Assembly: GCF_025517535.1 (NCBI RefSeq)
Contig: NZ_JAOPKC010000009.1
Span: 1 to 64,000, forward strand
Reading direction: 5' to 3'
Source of the DNA: Halapricum hydrolyticum
GTDB lineage: Archaea > Halobacteriota > Halobacteria > Halobacteriales > Haloarculaceae
DNA length: 64,000 nt
The position numbers and the translations under genes are program-made. The notes under the pieces are model-generated. The model had not been told where the DNA came from, made no database searches, and was given only the letters and a program-made list of their open reading frames with translations. Shown one piece after another: positions 1 through 8,082 of this stretch. The number at the start of each line of letters is the position of its first letter. The stretch's first letter is position 1.

Positions 1-92
1 CGTTTGCAAATAGTTTCAGCCATGTCGAGCTAGAGACAGCTGAAGAGTGGCTCGAAGCCTTCGCTGTCTATCACAACTCACGCCAAAGTTAA
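1..92 (+). pseudogene. C-terminal end of an insertion-sequence transposase (5' part outside the window)
   Basis: Reading frame 3 is open from the window edge to a TAA at 90-92 and encodes 29 residues containing FSHVELETAEEWLEAF and ending in HNSRQS. From memory this resembles the C-terminal tail of haloarchaeal IS6-type (ISH) transposases. Only the tail is visible, so it is not possible to say whether the element is intact to the left. I see no clear terminal inverted repeat between the stop and the next gene. Confidence 0.5.
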
Positions 93-115
93 CGCGACCG
101 GAGTAGTCCGCTATC

Positions 116-124
116 TATAATTAA
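116..124 (+). promoter_or_regulatory. TATA-like box upstream of the hydroxyacyl-CoA dehydrogenase fusion gene
   Basis: The AT-rich string TATAATTAA stands out from GC-rich surroundings. Transcription would be expected to start about 25-27 nt downstream, near 145. That leaves a leader of about 34 nt before the ATG at 179. It lies 23 bp after the transposase stop, so it could also be part of the insertion-sequence end. Confidence 0.4.
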
Positions 125-178
125 TGATTTTCCGGGAAGGAAACCTTCATTCGTGTGCCACGACAGGGGACGCACGTT

Positions 179-2140
179 ATGAACGTCGACGACATCACGA
201 GGGTCGCGGTGCTCGGCGCCGGAAGCATGGGCCATGGGATCGCCGAGGTCGCAGCGCTTGCAGGCTACGAGGTCGCGTTGCGTGACATCGATGAGGACCT
301 CGTGCAGGACGGCTACGAGAACATCGAGTGGTCAGTAGAGAAGCTGGCAGAGAAAGACCGACTCGATGAGGATCCCGAGGTAGTATTGGATCGGATCACG
401 CCGCTGGTCGACCTGGAGGCGGCCGTCGGGGACGCCGACGTCGTCATCGAGGCCGTCCCGGAAGTCATGGACATCAAGACCGAGGTCTACGGATCACTCG
501 AGGAGTACGCCCCGGACCGGGCGATCTTCGCGACGAACACGTCCAGCCTCTCGATCACTGACCTCTCGGAGATGACAGATCGACCCGAGCAGTTCTGTGG
601 GATGCACTTTTTCAACCCGCCCGTGCGGATGCAACTGGTCGAGGTCATCACCGGCAAACACACCAGCGAGGAGACGCTGGAGACGGTCGAAGCCCTGGCG
701 GAATCGTTCGACAAAACGTCGATCAGGGTGCGGAAGGACAGTCCCGGTTTCGTCGTCAACCGGATCCTCACGCCGCTTTTGAACGAGGCGTGCTGGGCCG
801 TCAACGAGGGCGGTGCCGACATCAGGACCGTCGACAGCACGGGCAAGTACGACATCGGCATCCCGATGGGACCGTTCGAACTCGCCGACCGGGTCGGCAA
901 CGACGTCGCACATCACGTGCTGGAGTACCTCAACTCCGAGCTGGGGGAGGCATACGAACCGTGTCCGTTGCTCACGGAGAAAATCGACGAAGGGAAATTC
1001 GGCGAGAAGACCGGCGAAGGGTGGTACGACCACGACGAAGGCGTCGAAATCCCGGCCGACGCGGGCGAGGGAGCAATCGAACGCCGACTGCTCGCGGTGC
1101 TGGCCAACGAAACAGCCAAGTTGATCGAGGACAGCGTCGCACCGATCGAGGACATCGACGAGGCGATGATGCTCGGGGCCGGGTTCCCGGACGGCCCGGG
1201 CAAGCTGGCCGACGCGGCTGGCGTCGAGACGCTCGTCGAGACGCTGGAAGGACGACACGCCGAAACGGGACACCCGCGCTACGAAGTCAGCGACGGGCTC
1301 CGCGAGATCGCTGACAACGGCGGCTTCTACGCGGACGACGAAGGCGAGGCGAGCGGTCGTGCCTACGAGCAGATCAGCGTCGAGATCGACGGACGCGTCG
1401 GCCACATCGAGATCGACCGACCCCACCGGATGAACTCGATCACCGTCCAGATGCTCGAGGAGATCGAACACGCGGTCGAGGCTCTCGAGGAAGACGACGA
1501 CGTTCGCTCGTTGCTGGTCTCCGGTGCGGGCGACCGGGCGTTCTCGGCGGGATTCGACGCCGCCTCGGCCGCACCGGGCAGCGGGCTGGAAGCAACCGAG
1601 ATCTCCCGGTACGGCCAGCAGGTCACCGGCGCGTTCGAGGAGTGTCCCAAGCCGGTCGTCGCGGCGATCGACGGCTACTGTCTCGGCGGCGGGATGGAAC
1701 TGGCCACGGGCGCGGATCTGCGGGTCGCCAGCGAGCGCGCGCAGTTCGGCCAGCCCGAACACAACCTGGGCCTCCTGCCGGGCTGGGGCGGCACCCAGCG
1801 ACTCAGCGCGATCGTCGGCGAAGGGCGCGCCAAGGAGATCATCTTCACCGCGCGCAACGACTACGACGCCGAGACGATGGCCGACTACGGATTCGTCAAC
1901 GAGGTCGTCGAAAACGAGTCCTTCGAGGAGCGGGCCCGGGAACTGGCCCGGGAACTGGCCGCCGGCCCGCCGATCGCCCAGAAGTTCACCAAGCGCGCGA
2001 TGCACGCGGGTCGCGACGACACCGGCGCCGGCCTGGAGGTCGAGGCCGCTGCATTCGGGCACCTGTTCACCACTGACGACGTCTGGGAGGGGCTGGCCGC
2101 CTTCCAGCAGGACCGCGATCCCGAGTTCGAAGGGCAGTAG
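179..2140 (+). CDS. 3-hydroxyacyl-CoA dehydrogenase / enoyl-CoA hydratase fusion
   Basis: This 653-aa bifunctional enzyme would carry out the hydration and the NAD-dependent oxidation steps of fatty acyl-CoA beta-oxidation in the cytoplasm. The N-terminal dehydrogenase half begins with a Rossmann motif (VLGAGSMGHGIAEVA) and has the HCDH signature region (FFNPPVRMQLVEVI, then SPGFVVNRIL). The C-terminal crotonase half starts near residue 400. It keeps both glutamates of active hydratases, E507 in GGGMEL and E527 in GQPEHNLG, 20 residues apart as in the family. The dehydrogenase-hydratase order is the archaeal one and the reverse of bacterial FadB. The ATG at 179 is preferred because the Rossmann strand follows closely; a GTG at 155 would add eight residues. 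The substrate chain length is unknown. Confidence 0.9.
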   Translation: MNVDDITRVAVLGAGSMGHGIAEVAALAGYEVALRDIDEDLVQDGYENIEWSVEKLAEKDRLDEDPEVVLDRITPLVDLEAAVGDADVVIEAVPEVMDIKTEVYGSLEEYAPDRAIFATNTSSLSITDLSEMTDRPEQFCGMHFFNPPVRMQLVEVITGKHTSEETLETVEALAESFDKTSIRVRKDSPGFVVNRILTPLLNEACWAVNEGGADIRTVDSTGKYDIGIPMGPFELADRVGNDVAHHVLEYLNSELGEAYEPCPLLTEKIDEGKFGEKTGEGWYDHDEGVEIPADAGEGAIERRLLAVLANETAKLIEDSVAPIEDIDEAMMLGAGFPDGPGKLADAAGVETLVETLEGRHAETGHPRYEVSDGLREIADNGGFYADDEGEASGRAYEQISVEIDGRVGHIEIDRPHRMNSITVQMLEEIEHAVEALEEDDDVRSLLVSGAGDRAFSAGFDAASAAPGSGLEATEISRYGQQVTGAFEECPKPVVAAIDGYCLGGGMELATGADLRVASERAQFGQPEHNLGLLPGWGGTQRLSAIVGEGRAKEIIFTARNDYDAETMADYGFVNEVVENESFEERARELARELAAGPPIAQKFTKRAMHAGRDDTGAGLEVEAAAFGHLFTTDDVWEGLAAFQQDRDPEFEGQ

Positions 2141-2230
2141 TCCCGACGACTGCCTCCCGCTTCCAGGTCCGGCGAGTTAGTTCCGTCCCTGGTCCAAAGA
2201 GTTACCTCTGTCCCCGCCGCCGCTGACGGT

Positions 2231-3310
2231 ATGGGTCGTCAGACGCCACTCTACCAGCGCCACGCGGACCGGGACGCCAGTTTCACCGACTTCGGCGGGT
2301 GGGAGATGCCGGTCGAGTTCGATTCGATCCGGTCCGAACACGAGCGCGTCCGCGAGTCAGTCGGCAAGTTCGACGTCTCGCACATGGGCCAGATCGAGGT
2401 CACCGGCTCCGACGCGGAACGACTCTTGCAGCGGCTCACGACCAGCGACGTGACCGCACTCGATCCCGGGGAGGCACAGTACGCCGCGATCACCGACGAA
2501 GAGGGGATCATGCTCGAGGACACGGTCGTCTATCGCCTGCCCGACGGCGAGACGTACCTGTTCGTGCCCAACGCCGGCAACGACGAGGCGATGGCCGAGC
2601 GGTGCCGGTGGATTCGCTCCGAATTCGATCTCGACGCCGAAATCACCAACGCGACGACCGACTGGGCGATGATCGCGGCCCAGGGACCGGACGCGCCAGA
2701 GCGCTTCGAGGAGGTGACTGACGCGCGATACACGCTCGACCGGTTCGAGATCGAACGCGCCGATGTCGCCGGCGCGGACTGTCTGGTTGCGGCCACGGGA
2801 TACACCGGCGAGGACGGCTTCGAGATCCTGGTTCCGGAGGCGGCTGCGACGACCGTCTGGGACGCCTTCGACGTACAGCCCTGCGGGCTCGGTGCCCGAG
2901 ACACGCTGCGCCTGGAGATGGGCTATCTCCTCTCCGGACAGGACTTCGACCCCGAGACGGAGCCGCGAACGCCCTACGAGGCGGGGATCGGCTTCGCCGT
3001 CAAACTCGACACGGAGTTCGTCGGTCGCGACGCGCTTGAGGGAGTCGCCGCAGAAGGCCCCGAATCGAAACTCCGGGGCGTACAGCTGATCGACCGGGGC
3101 GTCCCGCGACACGGACAGCCCGTCACGACGCCCGGCGGCAAGGAGATCGGACACGTCACGAGTGGGACGATGAGTCCGACGCTCGGTGAGCCGATCGGGC
3201 TGGCCTACGTCGACGTTGCACACGCGGATCCGGACACCGTCGTTCGCGTCGTCGTCAGGGACGAACCGAAGAAGGCACGTATCAGGACCACGCCATTCAT
3301 CGATAGATGA
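2231..3310 (+). CDS. gcvT: Glycine cleavage system T protein (aminomethyltransferase)
   Basis: This 359-aa folate-dependent enzyme transfers the methylene group from the aminomethyl-lipoyl arm of GcvH to tetrahydrofolate and releases ammonia. The family is recognised from the N-terminal segment with FGGWEMPVEF, from FDVSHMGQIEV, and from the C-terminal GHVTSGTMSPTLGEPIGLAYV stretch. The length is normal. It overlaps gcvH by 4 nt (ATGA), so the two are translationally coupled. The P-protein genes are not adjacent and must lie elsewhere. Confidence 0.95.
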   Translation: MGRQTPLYQRHADRDASFTDFGGWEMPVEFDSIRSEHERVRESVGKFDVSHMGQIEVTGSDAERLLQRLTTSDVTALDPGEAQYAAITDEEGIMLEDTVVYRLPDGETYLFVPNAGNDEAMAERCRWIRSEFDLDAEITNATTDWAMIAAQGPDAPERFEEVTDARYTLDRFEIERADVAGADCLVAATGYTGEDGFEILVPEAAATTVWDAFDVQPCGLGARDTLRLEMGYLLSGQDFDPETEPRTPYEAGIGFAVKLDTEFVGRDALEGVAAEGPESKLRGVQLIDRGVPRHGQPVTTPGGKEIGHVTSGTMSPTLGEPIGLAYVDVAHADPDTVVRVVVRDEPKKARIRTTPFIDR

Positions 3311-3693
3311 GCTTCGATATCCCGGAGGAGTTGCGATACCTCGACTCCCACGAATGGGTCCGCACGACCGACGGCACCGCACGAATCGGCATTTCCGATG
3401 TCGCACAGGACGAACTGGGCGACGTCGTCTTCGTCGAACTGCCCGACGAGGGCGAGGAGATCGACGCCGGCGACGACTTCGCCGTCGTCGAGAGTATCAA
3501 AGCCGTCTCGGACGTCTACGCCCCGGTCGCCGGCGAGGTCACGGCAGTCAACGAAGCCCTGTTCGATCAGCCCGAGTTGATCAACGAAGACCCGTACGGC
3601 GACGGCTGGCTCGTCGAGGTCGAACTGGCCGATCCCGACGAACTCGCGTCGCTGCTCACTGCCGAGGCGTACGCCGACGAGATCGACTCGTGA
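3307..3693 (+). CDS. gcvH: Glycine cleavage system H protein (lipoyl carrier)
   Basis: This 128-aa carrier shuttles the aminomethyl group between the P, T and L proteins on a lipoyl-lysine. The attachment lysine is K65 in VVESIKAVSDVYAP, the classic H-protein site. The start ATG overlaps the gcvT stop. The C-terminal half has the usual acidic ending with GDGWLVEVEL. The gene ends 24 bp before the convergent rps8e stop. Confidence 0.95.
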   Translation: MSFDIPEELRYLDSHEWVRTTDGTARIGISDVAQDELGDVVFVELPDEGEEIDAGDDFAVVESIKAVSDVYAPVAGEVTAVNEALFDQPELINEDPYGDGWLVEVELADPDELASLLTAEAYADEIDS

Positions 3694-3717
3694 GCGAGAC
3701 GGCGGAATTCGCGCCGA

Positions 3718-4089
3718 CTACTCGATTAGAACAGCGTTGACCTGTCCGTCCTGTCCGGGGCGAGACGTGACGCGTGCCTCGCCTTCGCTGGTCTCGATGA
3801 CAGCGCCTTTCGTGATGATGTTTCGACGGATGTAGTTCAGGTTCGCGGGGTTCTCGACGACGTTTTCGATCTCCGCCTCGACGACCGTATCGCCGTCGGC
3901 GACGCTGGCGACGTTCGTGCTGAGCGCCCGGACCTTCGTCGTGTTCCCGCGGGCGTCGATCGTCTTCAGCGACGGGTCGTCGAGTTCGGTTTCGGTCGGT
4001 TCGTCGCCGAGTTCGTACTTGCGCTTGTTTCGGGAGTGGCGACGGCGGCCACCGGTTCGCTTGCGTGTCGAACGGCCCTGGAATTTCAT
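3718..4089 (-). CDS. rps8e: 30S ribosomal protein S8e
   Basis: This 123-aa small-subunit protein is shared by archaea and eukaryotes. It starts with the diagnostic MKFQGRSTRKRTGGRRR and contains NYIRRNIITKGAVIET near the C terminus. The ATG at 4089 matches the family start; an in-frame ATG 15 nt upstream would add only MFLSG. The basic N terminus is typical of an rRNA-binding protein and unlike the acidic proteins around it. Confidence 0.97.
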   Translation of the reverse strand: MKFQGRSTRKRTGGRRRHSRNKRKYELGDEPTETELDDPSLKTIDARGNTTKVRALSTNVASVADGDTVVEAEIENVVENPANLNYIRRNIITKGAVIETSEGEARVTSRPGQDGQVNAVLIE

Positions 4090-4175
4090 ACCTGAGAGAA
4101 ACACCAGCGGATACTTGAACCTCTCGACTCGCAGAAACGGTAGTATTTACACCACGGGGCCACCACCAACGCGTG

Positions 4176-4616
4176 ATGAGTCTTCGGACAGCTGTCGGCG
4201 CACCGTTCGTCCAGGCGGGCACCGATCGGCTCGGCCGTAGCGATTTCGTCGTCGCGCTGTCGCTGGATCGGGACTGGTTCTCGCCCGATCAGGCCAAGCG
4301 ATTGATCGACGTCGCGGCGAGCGAAGGGCTCCTCGAGCCCGACGACGACGAGCTGGTCGCGACGTTCGACGTCGGCACGGTGACCATCCCCGAGGGGTTC
4401 ACGCCCGAAGAATCGATTCTCCAGCAGCGGACGACCTTCGAGCGGATCCTCGACGCGGTCGTCGAAGCCGGAGCCGACAAGCGGGAAGCGGTCGCGGCGA
4501 TCAACGGGCTGCAGAGCGACCTCGGCGTAACTCTCGAGACGGCCGCAGTCGTCTACGCTCGCCGACAGGGCCTGTCCGTCGACGACCACGTCGAGCGGGT
4601 GCGGGGGGATCTGTGA
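4176..4616 (+). CDS. DUF2240 family protein
   Basis: This 146-aa soluble protein matches, from memory, the archaeal DUF2240 family. It has an N-terminal segment with DRLGRSDFVVALSLDRDWFS, a helix-rich middle, and a conserved IPEGFTPEES stretch. It contains no cysteine cluster or membrane segment. The ATG at 4176 is used rather than the GTG one codon earlier. Its stop overlaps the start of the next gene by 1 nt, so the two are probably co-transcribed. The function is unknown. Confidence 0.75.
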   Translation: MSLRTAVGAPFVQAGTDRLGRSDFVVALSLDRDWFSPDQAKRLIDVAASEGLLEPDDDELVATFDVGTVTIPEGFTPEESILQQRTTFERILDAVVEAGADKREAVAAINGLQSDLGVTLETAAVVYARRQGLSVDDHVERVRGDL

Positions 4617-4987
4617 TGGTCGAAGAGCGCATCACGGACGGCAAGCGAATCGCGCAACTGCTCGCGTCGGAACTGTCGGCCCGCGAGACCGGGCCACTGG
4701 CACGCGTCGAGGTGATCGACGCCGACCGCGACGCGACGCCGAGCGAGGACGGCACCCCGGCATACGGGATCGCGGTCGACGAGGTTGACGTCGGAACCGC
4801 CTCGCTCTTCCCGGACTACGTCCGGGTGACCGTCTCGGTCGGTACAGACGCAGTGATCGAGACTGCCGGGAACGCCGGCGTTCCCGCCCGGCGTGAAGAC
4901 GACATGGCCGTGCTGCAGGTCGAAAGCGGTGCGGCCGTCAAGCCCGCGGTCGACGTGATCGCTGCAGCCGTAGAGCACGGCGCGTGA
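4616..4987 (+). CDS. Conserved haloarchaeal hypothetical protein
   Basis: This 123-aa acidic soluble protein is translationally coupled to the DUF2240 gene (TGATG overlap). It opens with VEERITDGKRIAQLLASEL, continues with alternating beta-like segments, and ends in DVIAAAVEHGA. I do not recognise a family and see no catalytic motif, cysteine cluster or membrane helix. High third-position GC and tight coupling to its neighbour support a real gene. The two coupled genes may act together. Confidence 0.65.
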   Translation: MVEERITDGKRIAQLLASELSARETGPLARVEVIDADRDATPSEDGTPAYGIAVDEVDVGTASLFPDYVRVTVSVGTDAVIETAGNAGVPARREDDMAVLQVESGAAVKPAVDVIAAAVEHGA

Positions 4988-5080
4988 CTACTTCGTCGCA
5001 GCCGTGGAAGACAACGCGTGACCACTGCAGGTGGAACACAACACCAGACCGGCGCAACGAAAACAGAGACGCGAAAGAAT

Positions 5081-6295
5081 CTAGTGGAACGTCCGCGAGA
5101 CGTCTTCGTCGTCATCGGCTTCCTGCTGAATCTTCTCCCAGGCGTCGTAGAAGTCCTGTTCGACGATCTCCAAGCGGTCGTCGCGGATCGCGAACATCCC
5201 GGCTTCGGTACAGATCGCCTTGATGTCCGCCCCGGAGGCCGCGCCGGTCTCCTCGGCCAGCGACTCGAAGTCCACGGTCTCGGCGAGGTTCATCTCGCGG
5301 GTGTGGATCCGGTAGATCTGTTCGCGACCCTCCGCGTCGGGCTTTGGCACCTCAATGAGGCGGTCGAAGCGGCCGGGCCGGAGGATCGCCCGGTCGAGCA
5401 TGTCGAAGCGGTTGGTGGCGGCGATGATCCGGATCTCACCACGGTCCTCGAAACCGTCCATCTCCGAGAGGAGTTGCATCATCGTCCGCTGGACCTCCGC
5501 GTCGCCGGAGGTCTTCGATTCGGTCCGCTTGCTCGCGATCGCGTCGATCTCGTCGATGAAGATGACGGCGGGTTCGTGCTGGCGGGCCAGTTCGAACAGG
5601 TCCCGGACGAGTTTCGCGCCCTCGCCGATGAACTTGTGGACCAGCTCCGAGCCGGCCATCTTGATGAACGTGGCGTCAGTCTGGTTTGCGACGGCCTTGG
5701 CCATCATCGTCTTGCCCGTGCCGGGCGGACCGTACAGGAGGACACCGCTGGGCGGGTCGATCCCGACATCCTCGAACATGCCGGGGTTCTTCAGCGGCAT
5801 CTCGACGGTCTCGCGGACCTCCTCGATCTGCTCCTGGATACCGCCGATGTCCTCGTAGCCGACGTCCGGGCTCTGGTCGACTTCCATCACGCGAGCACGG
5901 ACGTCGGTCTCGTCGTCCAGGGACTTGACGATCGACAGGGAGTTGTTGACCGCGACCCGGGCGTCCGGCTCGAGGTCTTCCCGCATCTCCTCTGTGACCT
6001 CGGTCAGCGCTTCCTGGTTGTTGCCGTGCTGTTTGATGATGACGCCCTCGTCGGTCATCTCCTGAACGGTAGCGATGAACAGCGGCGACTGCTTGAGTTT
6101 CTTGTTCTCGTGGGTGAGTCGTTCGAGCTTCTGCTGGTATTTGTTGTTCTCGGCGTTGGCATCGAGCAACTTGTCCCGCATCTCCTCGTTTTGGGCCTCC
6201 AGCACTTCGAGACGCTCCTGCAGGGCCTCGATTTTCTCCTGCTGGGAGGCGTCGTCGTCGTACGGGAGACTAACGTCGTCGACGGTGTCCGTCAT
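5081..6295 (-). CDS. pan: Proteasome-activating nucleotidase (PAN), AAA ATPase
   Basis: This 404-aa ATPase would form the hexameric ring that unfolds proteins and feeds them to the archaeal 20S proteasome. It has an N-terminal coiled coil (about residues 12-60), an OB-type segment (SPLFIATVQEM), Walker A GPPGTGKTMMAKAV, Walker B AVIFIDEIDAIA, and the second region of homology IIAATNRFDMLDRAILRPG. The ATG at 6295 (MTDTVDDVSLPYD) is preferred to the in-frame ATG 27 nt upstream. The C terminus ends T-F-H, so the canonical hydrophobic-Tyr-X docking motif is not obvious. It is divergent from the small winged-helix gene. Confidence 0.95.
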   Translation of the reverse strand: MTDTVDDVSLPYDDDASQQEKIEALQERLEVLEAQNEEMRDKLLDANAENNKYQQKLERLTHENKKLKQSPLFIATVQEMTDEGVIIKQHGNNQEALTEVTEEMREDLEPDARVAVNNSLSIVKSLDDETDVRARVMEVDQSPDVGYEDIGGIQEQIEEVRETVEMPLKNPGMFEDVGIDPPSGVLLYGPPGTGKTMMAKAVANQTDATFIKMAGSELVHKFIGEGAKLVRDLFELARQHEPAVIFIDEIDAIASKRTESKTSGDAEVQRTMMQLLSEMDGFEDRGEIRIIAATNRFDMLDRAILRPGRFDRLIEVPKPDAEGREQIYRIHTREMNLAETVDFESLAEETGAASGADIKAICTEAGMFAIRDDRLEIVEQDFYDAWEKIQQEADDDEDVSRTFH

Positions 6296-6390
6296 TACCC
6301 CCTGGGTAGTGGATGTGTTCATAAGAGGTTTCGGGTGGTGTCAAGCGATGCCACGCCGCCGATCAGGACTATCGGTGAATGAGTGATGCG

Positions 6391-6417
6391 CATATTTTAG
6401 AAGAGAAAATATTATTA
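6391..6417. promoter_or_regulatory. Divergent AT-rich promoter region between pan and the winged-helix gene
   Basis: This is the most AT-rich stretch in the 148-bp divergent gap. The string AAAATATTATTA (6407-6418) lies about 30 nt before the ATG at 6444, the spacing expected for a leaderless transcript. On the other strand CTAAAATATG (6391-6400) could serve pan and would leave a leader of about 70 nt. Confidence 0.5.
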
Positions 6418-6443
6418 CCTTGTATCCACTCGTTCGGAGTACG

Positions 6444-6710
6444 ATGAGCACGACCGAGACGGTATCCACGGACGCACCACAGGACAACGACTGGGACGCG
6501 GTTCGAGAGCTCCCCCCGAGTGCGAAACTCGTCGCGAAGGTCCTGGAGTACAACGGACAGTTGACCCAGAGCCAGCTCGCCGAGGAGACGCTGTTGCCCG
6601 GCCGGACGGTTCGGTACGCCCTGAACCGCCTGGAAGATATCGGCGTCGTCGACGCCCGGTTCTCCTTTACCGACGCTCGCAAGCGCGTCTACTCCCTCCA
6701 GATCGAGTAA
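6444..6710 (+). CDS. Small winged-helix (MarR/TrmB-like) DNA-binding protein
   Basis: This 88-aa protein is essentially one winged-helix domain. The helix-turn-helix is seen in NGQLTQSQLAEETLLPGRTV followed by RYALNRLEDIGVVDARFS and a wing ending in RKRVYSLQIE. The N-terminal 25 residues are polar and probably disordered. Similar stand-alone proteins are common in haloarchaea and are annotated as MarR-type or helix-turn-helix regulators. The target is unknown. It is divergent from pan and 73 bp before mre11. Confidence 0.8.
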   Translation: MSTTETVSTDAPQDNDWDAVRELPPSAKLVAKVLEYNGQLTQSQLAEETLLPGRTVRYALNRLEDIGVVDARFSFTDARKRVYSLQIE

Positions 6711-6783
6711 AAATACGGCGGTCGATTTTACTTTCAGCCTGGTCTCGGAATCCCTTTAGGACGGGACGGCCTACGGCCAGTCG

Positions 6784-8082
6784 ATGACGCGGGTGATCCA
6801 CACGGGCGACACGCACCTCGGGTATCAACAGTACCACGAACCCGCCCGTCGAGAGGACTTTCTATCTGCGTTCCGACAGGTGGTCGAGGACGCCGTCGCC
6901 GAGGACGTCGACGCGGTCGTCCACGCCGGCGACCTGTTCCACGACCGGCGCCCGGGACTGGCCGACATCATGGGAACGCTGTCCGTCCTGCGAACGCTCG
7001 AGGACGCGTCGATCCCGTTTCTCGCCATCGTCGGTAACCACGAGACCAAGCGCGACGCCCAGTGGCTGGACCTGTTCGAGTCGCTCGGGCTGGCCACCCG
7101 GCTAGGGGCCGAACCCGTGACGATCGGCGAGACGGCCTTCTACGGGCTCGATTACGTCCCGAAATCCCAGCGGTCCTCGCTGGCGTACGACTTCGAGCCA
7201 CACGACGCCGAGTACGCGGCGCTGGTCGCCCACGGGCTCTTCCAGCCGTTCGACCATGGCGACTGGGACGCCGAAACGGTGCTCGCCGAGTCGTCCGTCG
7301 CCTTCGACGCGATGTTGCTCGGCGACGACCACACGCCAAAGCGGGCGGAGGTCGACGGCACGTGGCTGACATACTGCGGGTCGACCGAGCGCACGAGCGG
7401 TTCCGAGCGGGAGGACCGCGGCTACAATCTCGTCACCTTCGACGACGGGGTCGACATCCGACGACGCGGGCTGCCGACCCGAGAGTTCGTCTTCGTCGAC
7501 GTCGAACTCAAAGACGGTGAAGGGTACGATCGGGTCCGCAAGCGCGTCCTGCAACACGAACTGGAAGAGTCGGTCGTCATCGTGACGATCGAGGGCGACG
7601 GCGAGCCGATCACTCCCGCGGAGATCGAGACGGTCGCGCTGGAGGCGGGCGCGCTGGTCGCCCGCGTCAACGACCGCCGGGAAATCGAACCGGCCCAGGA
7701 GGTGTCCGTCTCGTTCGCCGACCCGGACGACGCCGTCAGCGAACGGATCCGCGAGCTGGGGCTGAGCCCGGCCGCGCGGGACATCGACGAGACCGTCCGG
7801 GCCAGCAAGGTCGCCGATTCGAACGTCGCCGACCGCGTCCAGCAACGCGTCGCCGAGATCGTCGAGGAAGCCGACCCCGGCGCGTTCGAGGCGGCCGACG
7901 ACGAACCCGACGCGGGCACCGCTGAGGACGCATCCGACGCCGGCGACGACACACCCGACGCCGAATCGTCCGACGACGCACCTGACGTCGGATCGGCTGA
8001 GGACACACCCGACGCAGACACTGCTGAGGACGCACAGTCTGCCGACGGCGACGGGCAGGCCACGATGGAGGAGTACCTATGA
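6784..8082 (+). CDS. mre11: DNA double-strand break repair protein Mre11
   Basis: This 432-aa Mn-dependent nuclease is the partner of Rad50 in processing DNA ends. The phosphoesterase motifs are in order: HTGDTHLGY (residues 6-14), VHAGDLFHDRRPG, IVGNHETKRDA, and later LVAHG and LLGDDH. After about residue 360 comes a low-complexity acidic tail of degenerate repeats (variants of AEDASDAGDDTPD). The protein ends QATMEEYL, which fits the consensus of a PCNA-interacting (PIP-like) motif. It overlaps rad50 by 4 nt (ATGA), so a coupled mre11-rad50 operon is clear. Confidence 0.95.
   Translation: MTRVIHTGDTHLGYQQYHEPARREDFLSAFRQVVEDAVAEDVDAVVHAGDLFHDRRPGLADIMGTLSVLRTLEDASIPFLAIVGNHETKRDAQWLDLFESLGLATRLGAEPVTIGETAFYGLDYVPKSQRSSLAYDFEPHDAEYAALVAHGLFQPFDHGDWDAETVLAESSVAFDAMLLGDDHTPKRAEVDGTWLTYCGSTERTSGSEREDRGYNLVTFDDGVDIRRRGLPTREFVFVDVELKDGEGYDRVRKRVLQHELEESVVIVTIEGDGEPITPAEIETVALEAGALVARVNDRREIEPAQEVSVSFADPDDAVSERIRELGLSPAARDIDETVRASKVADSNVADRVQQRVAEIVEEADPGAFEAADDEPDAGTAEDASDAGDDTPDAESSDDAPDVGSAEDTPDADTAEDAQSADGDGQATMEEYL

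Noticed and set aside
494..2062. Long antisense open frame (522 codons) opposite the dehydrogenase/hydratase gene
   Set aside because: It is a shadow of a high-GC codon pattern; the plus strand has clear enzyme motifs.
3186..3740. 184-codon frame overlapping gcvT and gcvH
   Set aside because: It is Arg-rich and out of frame with two well-supported genes.
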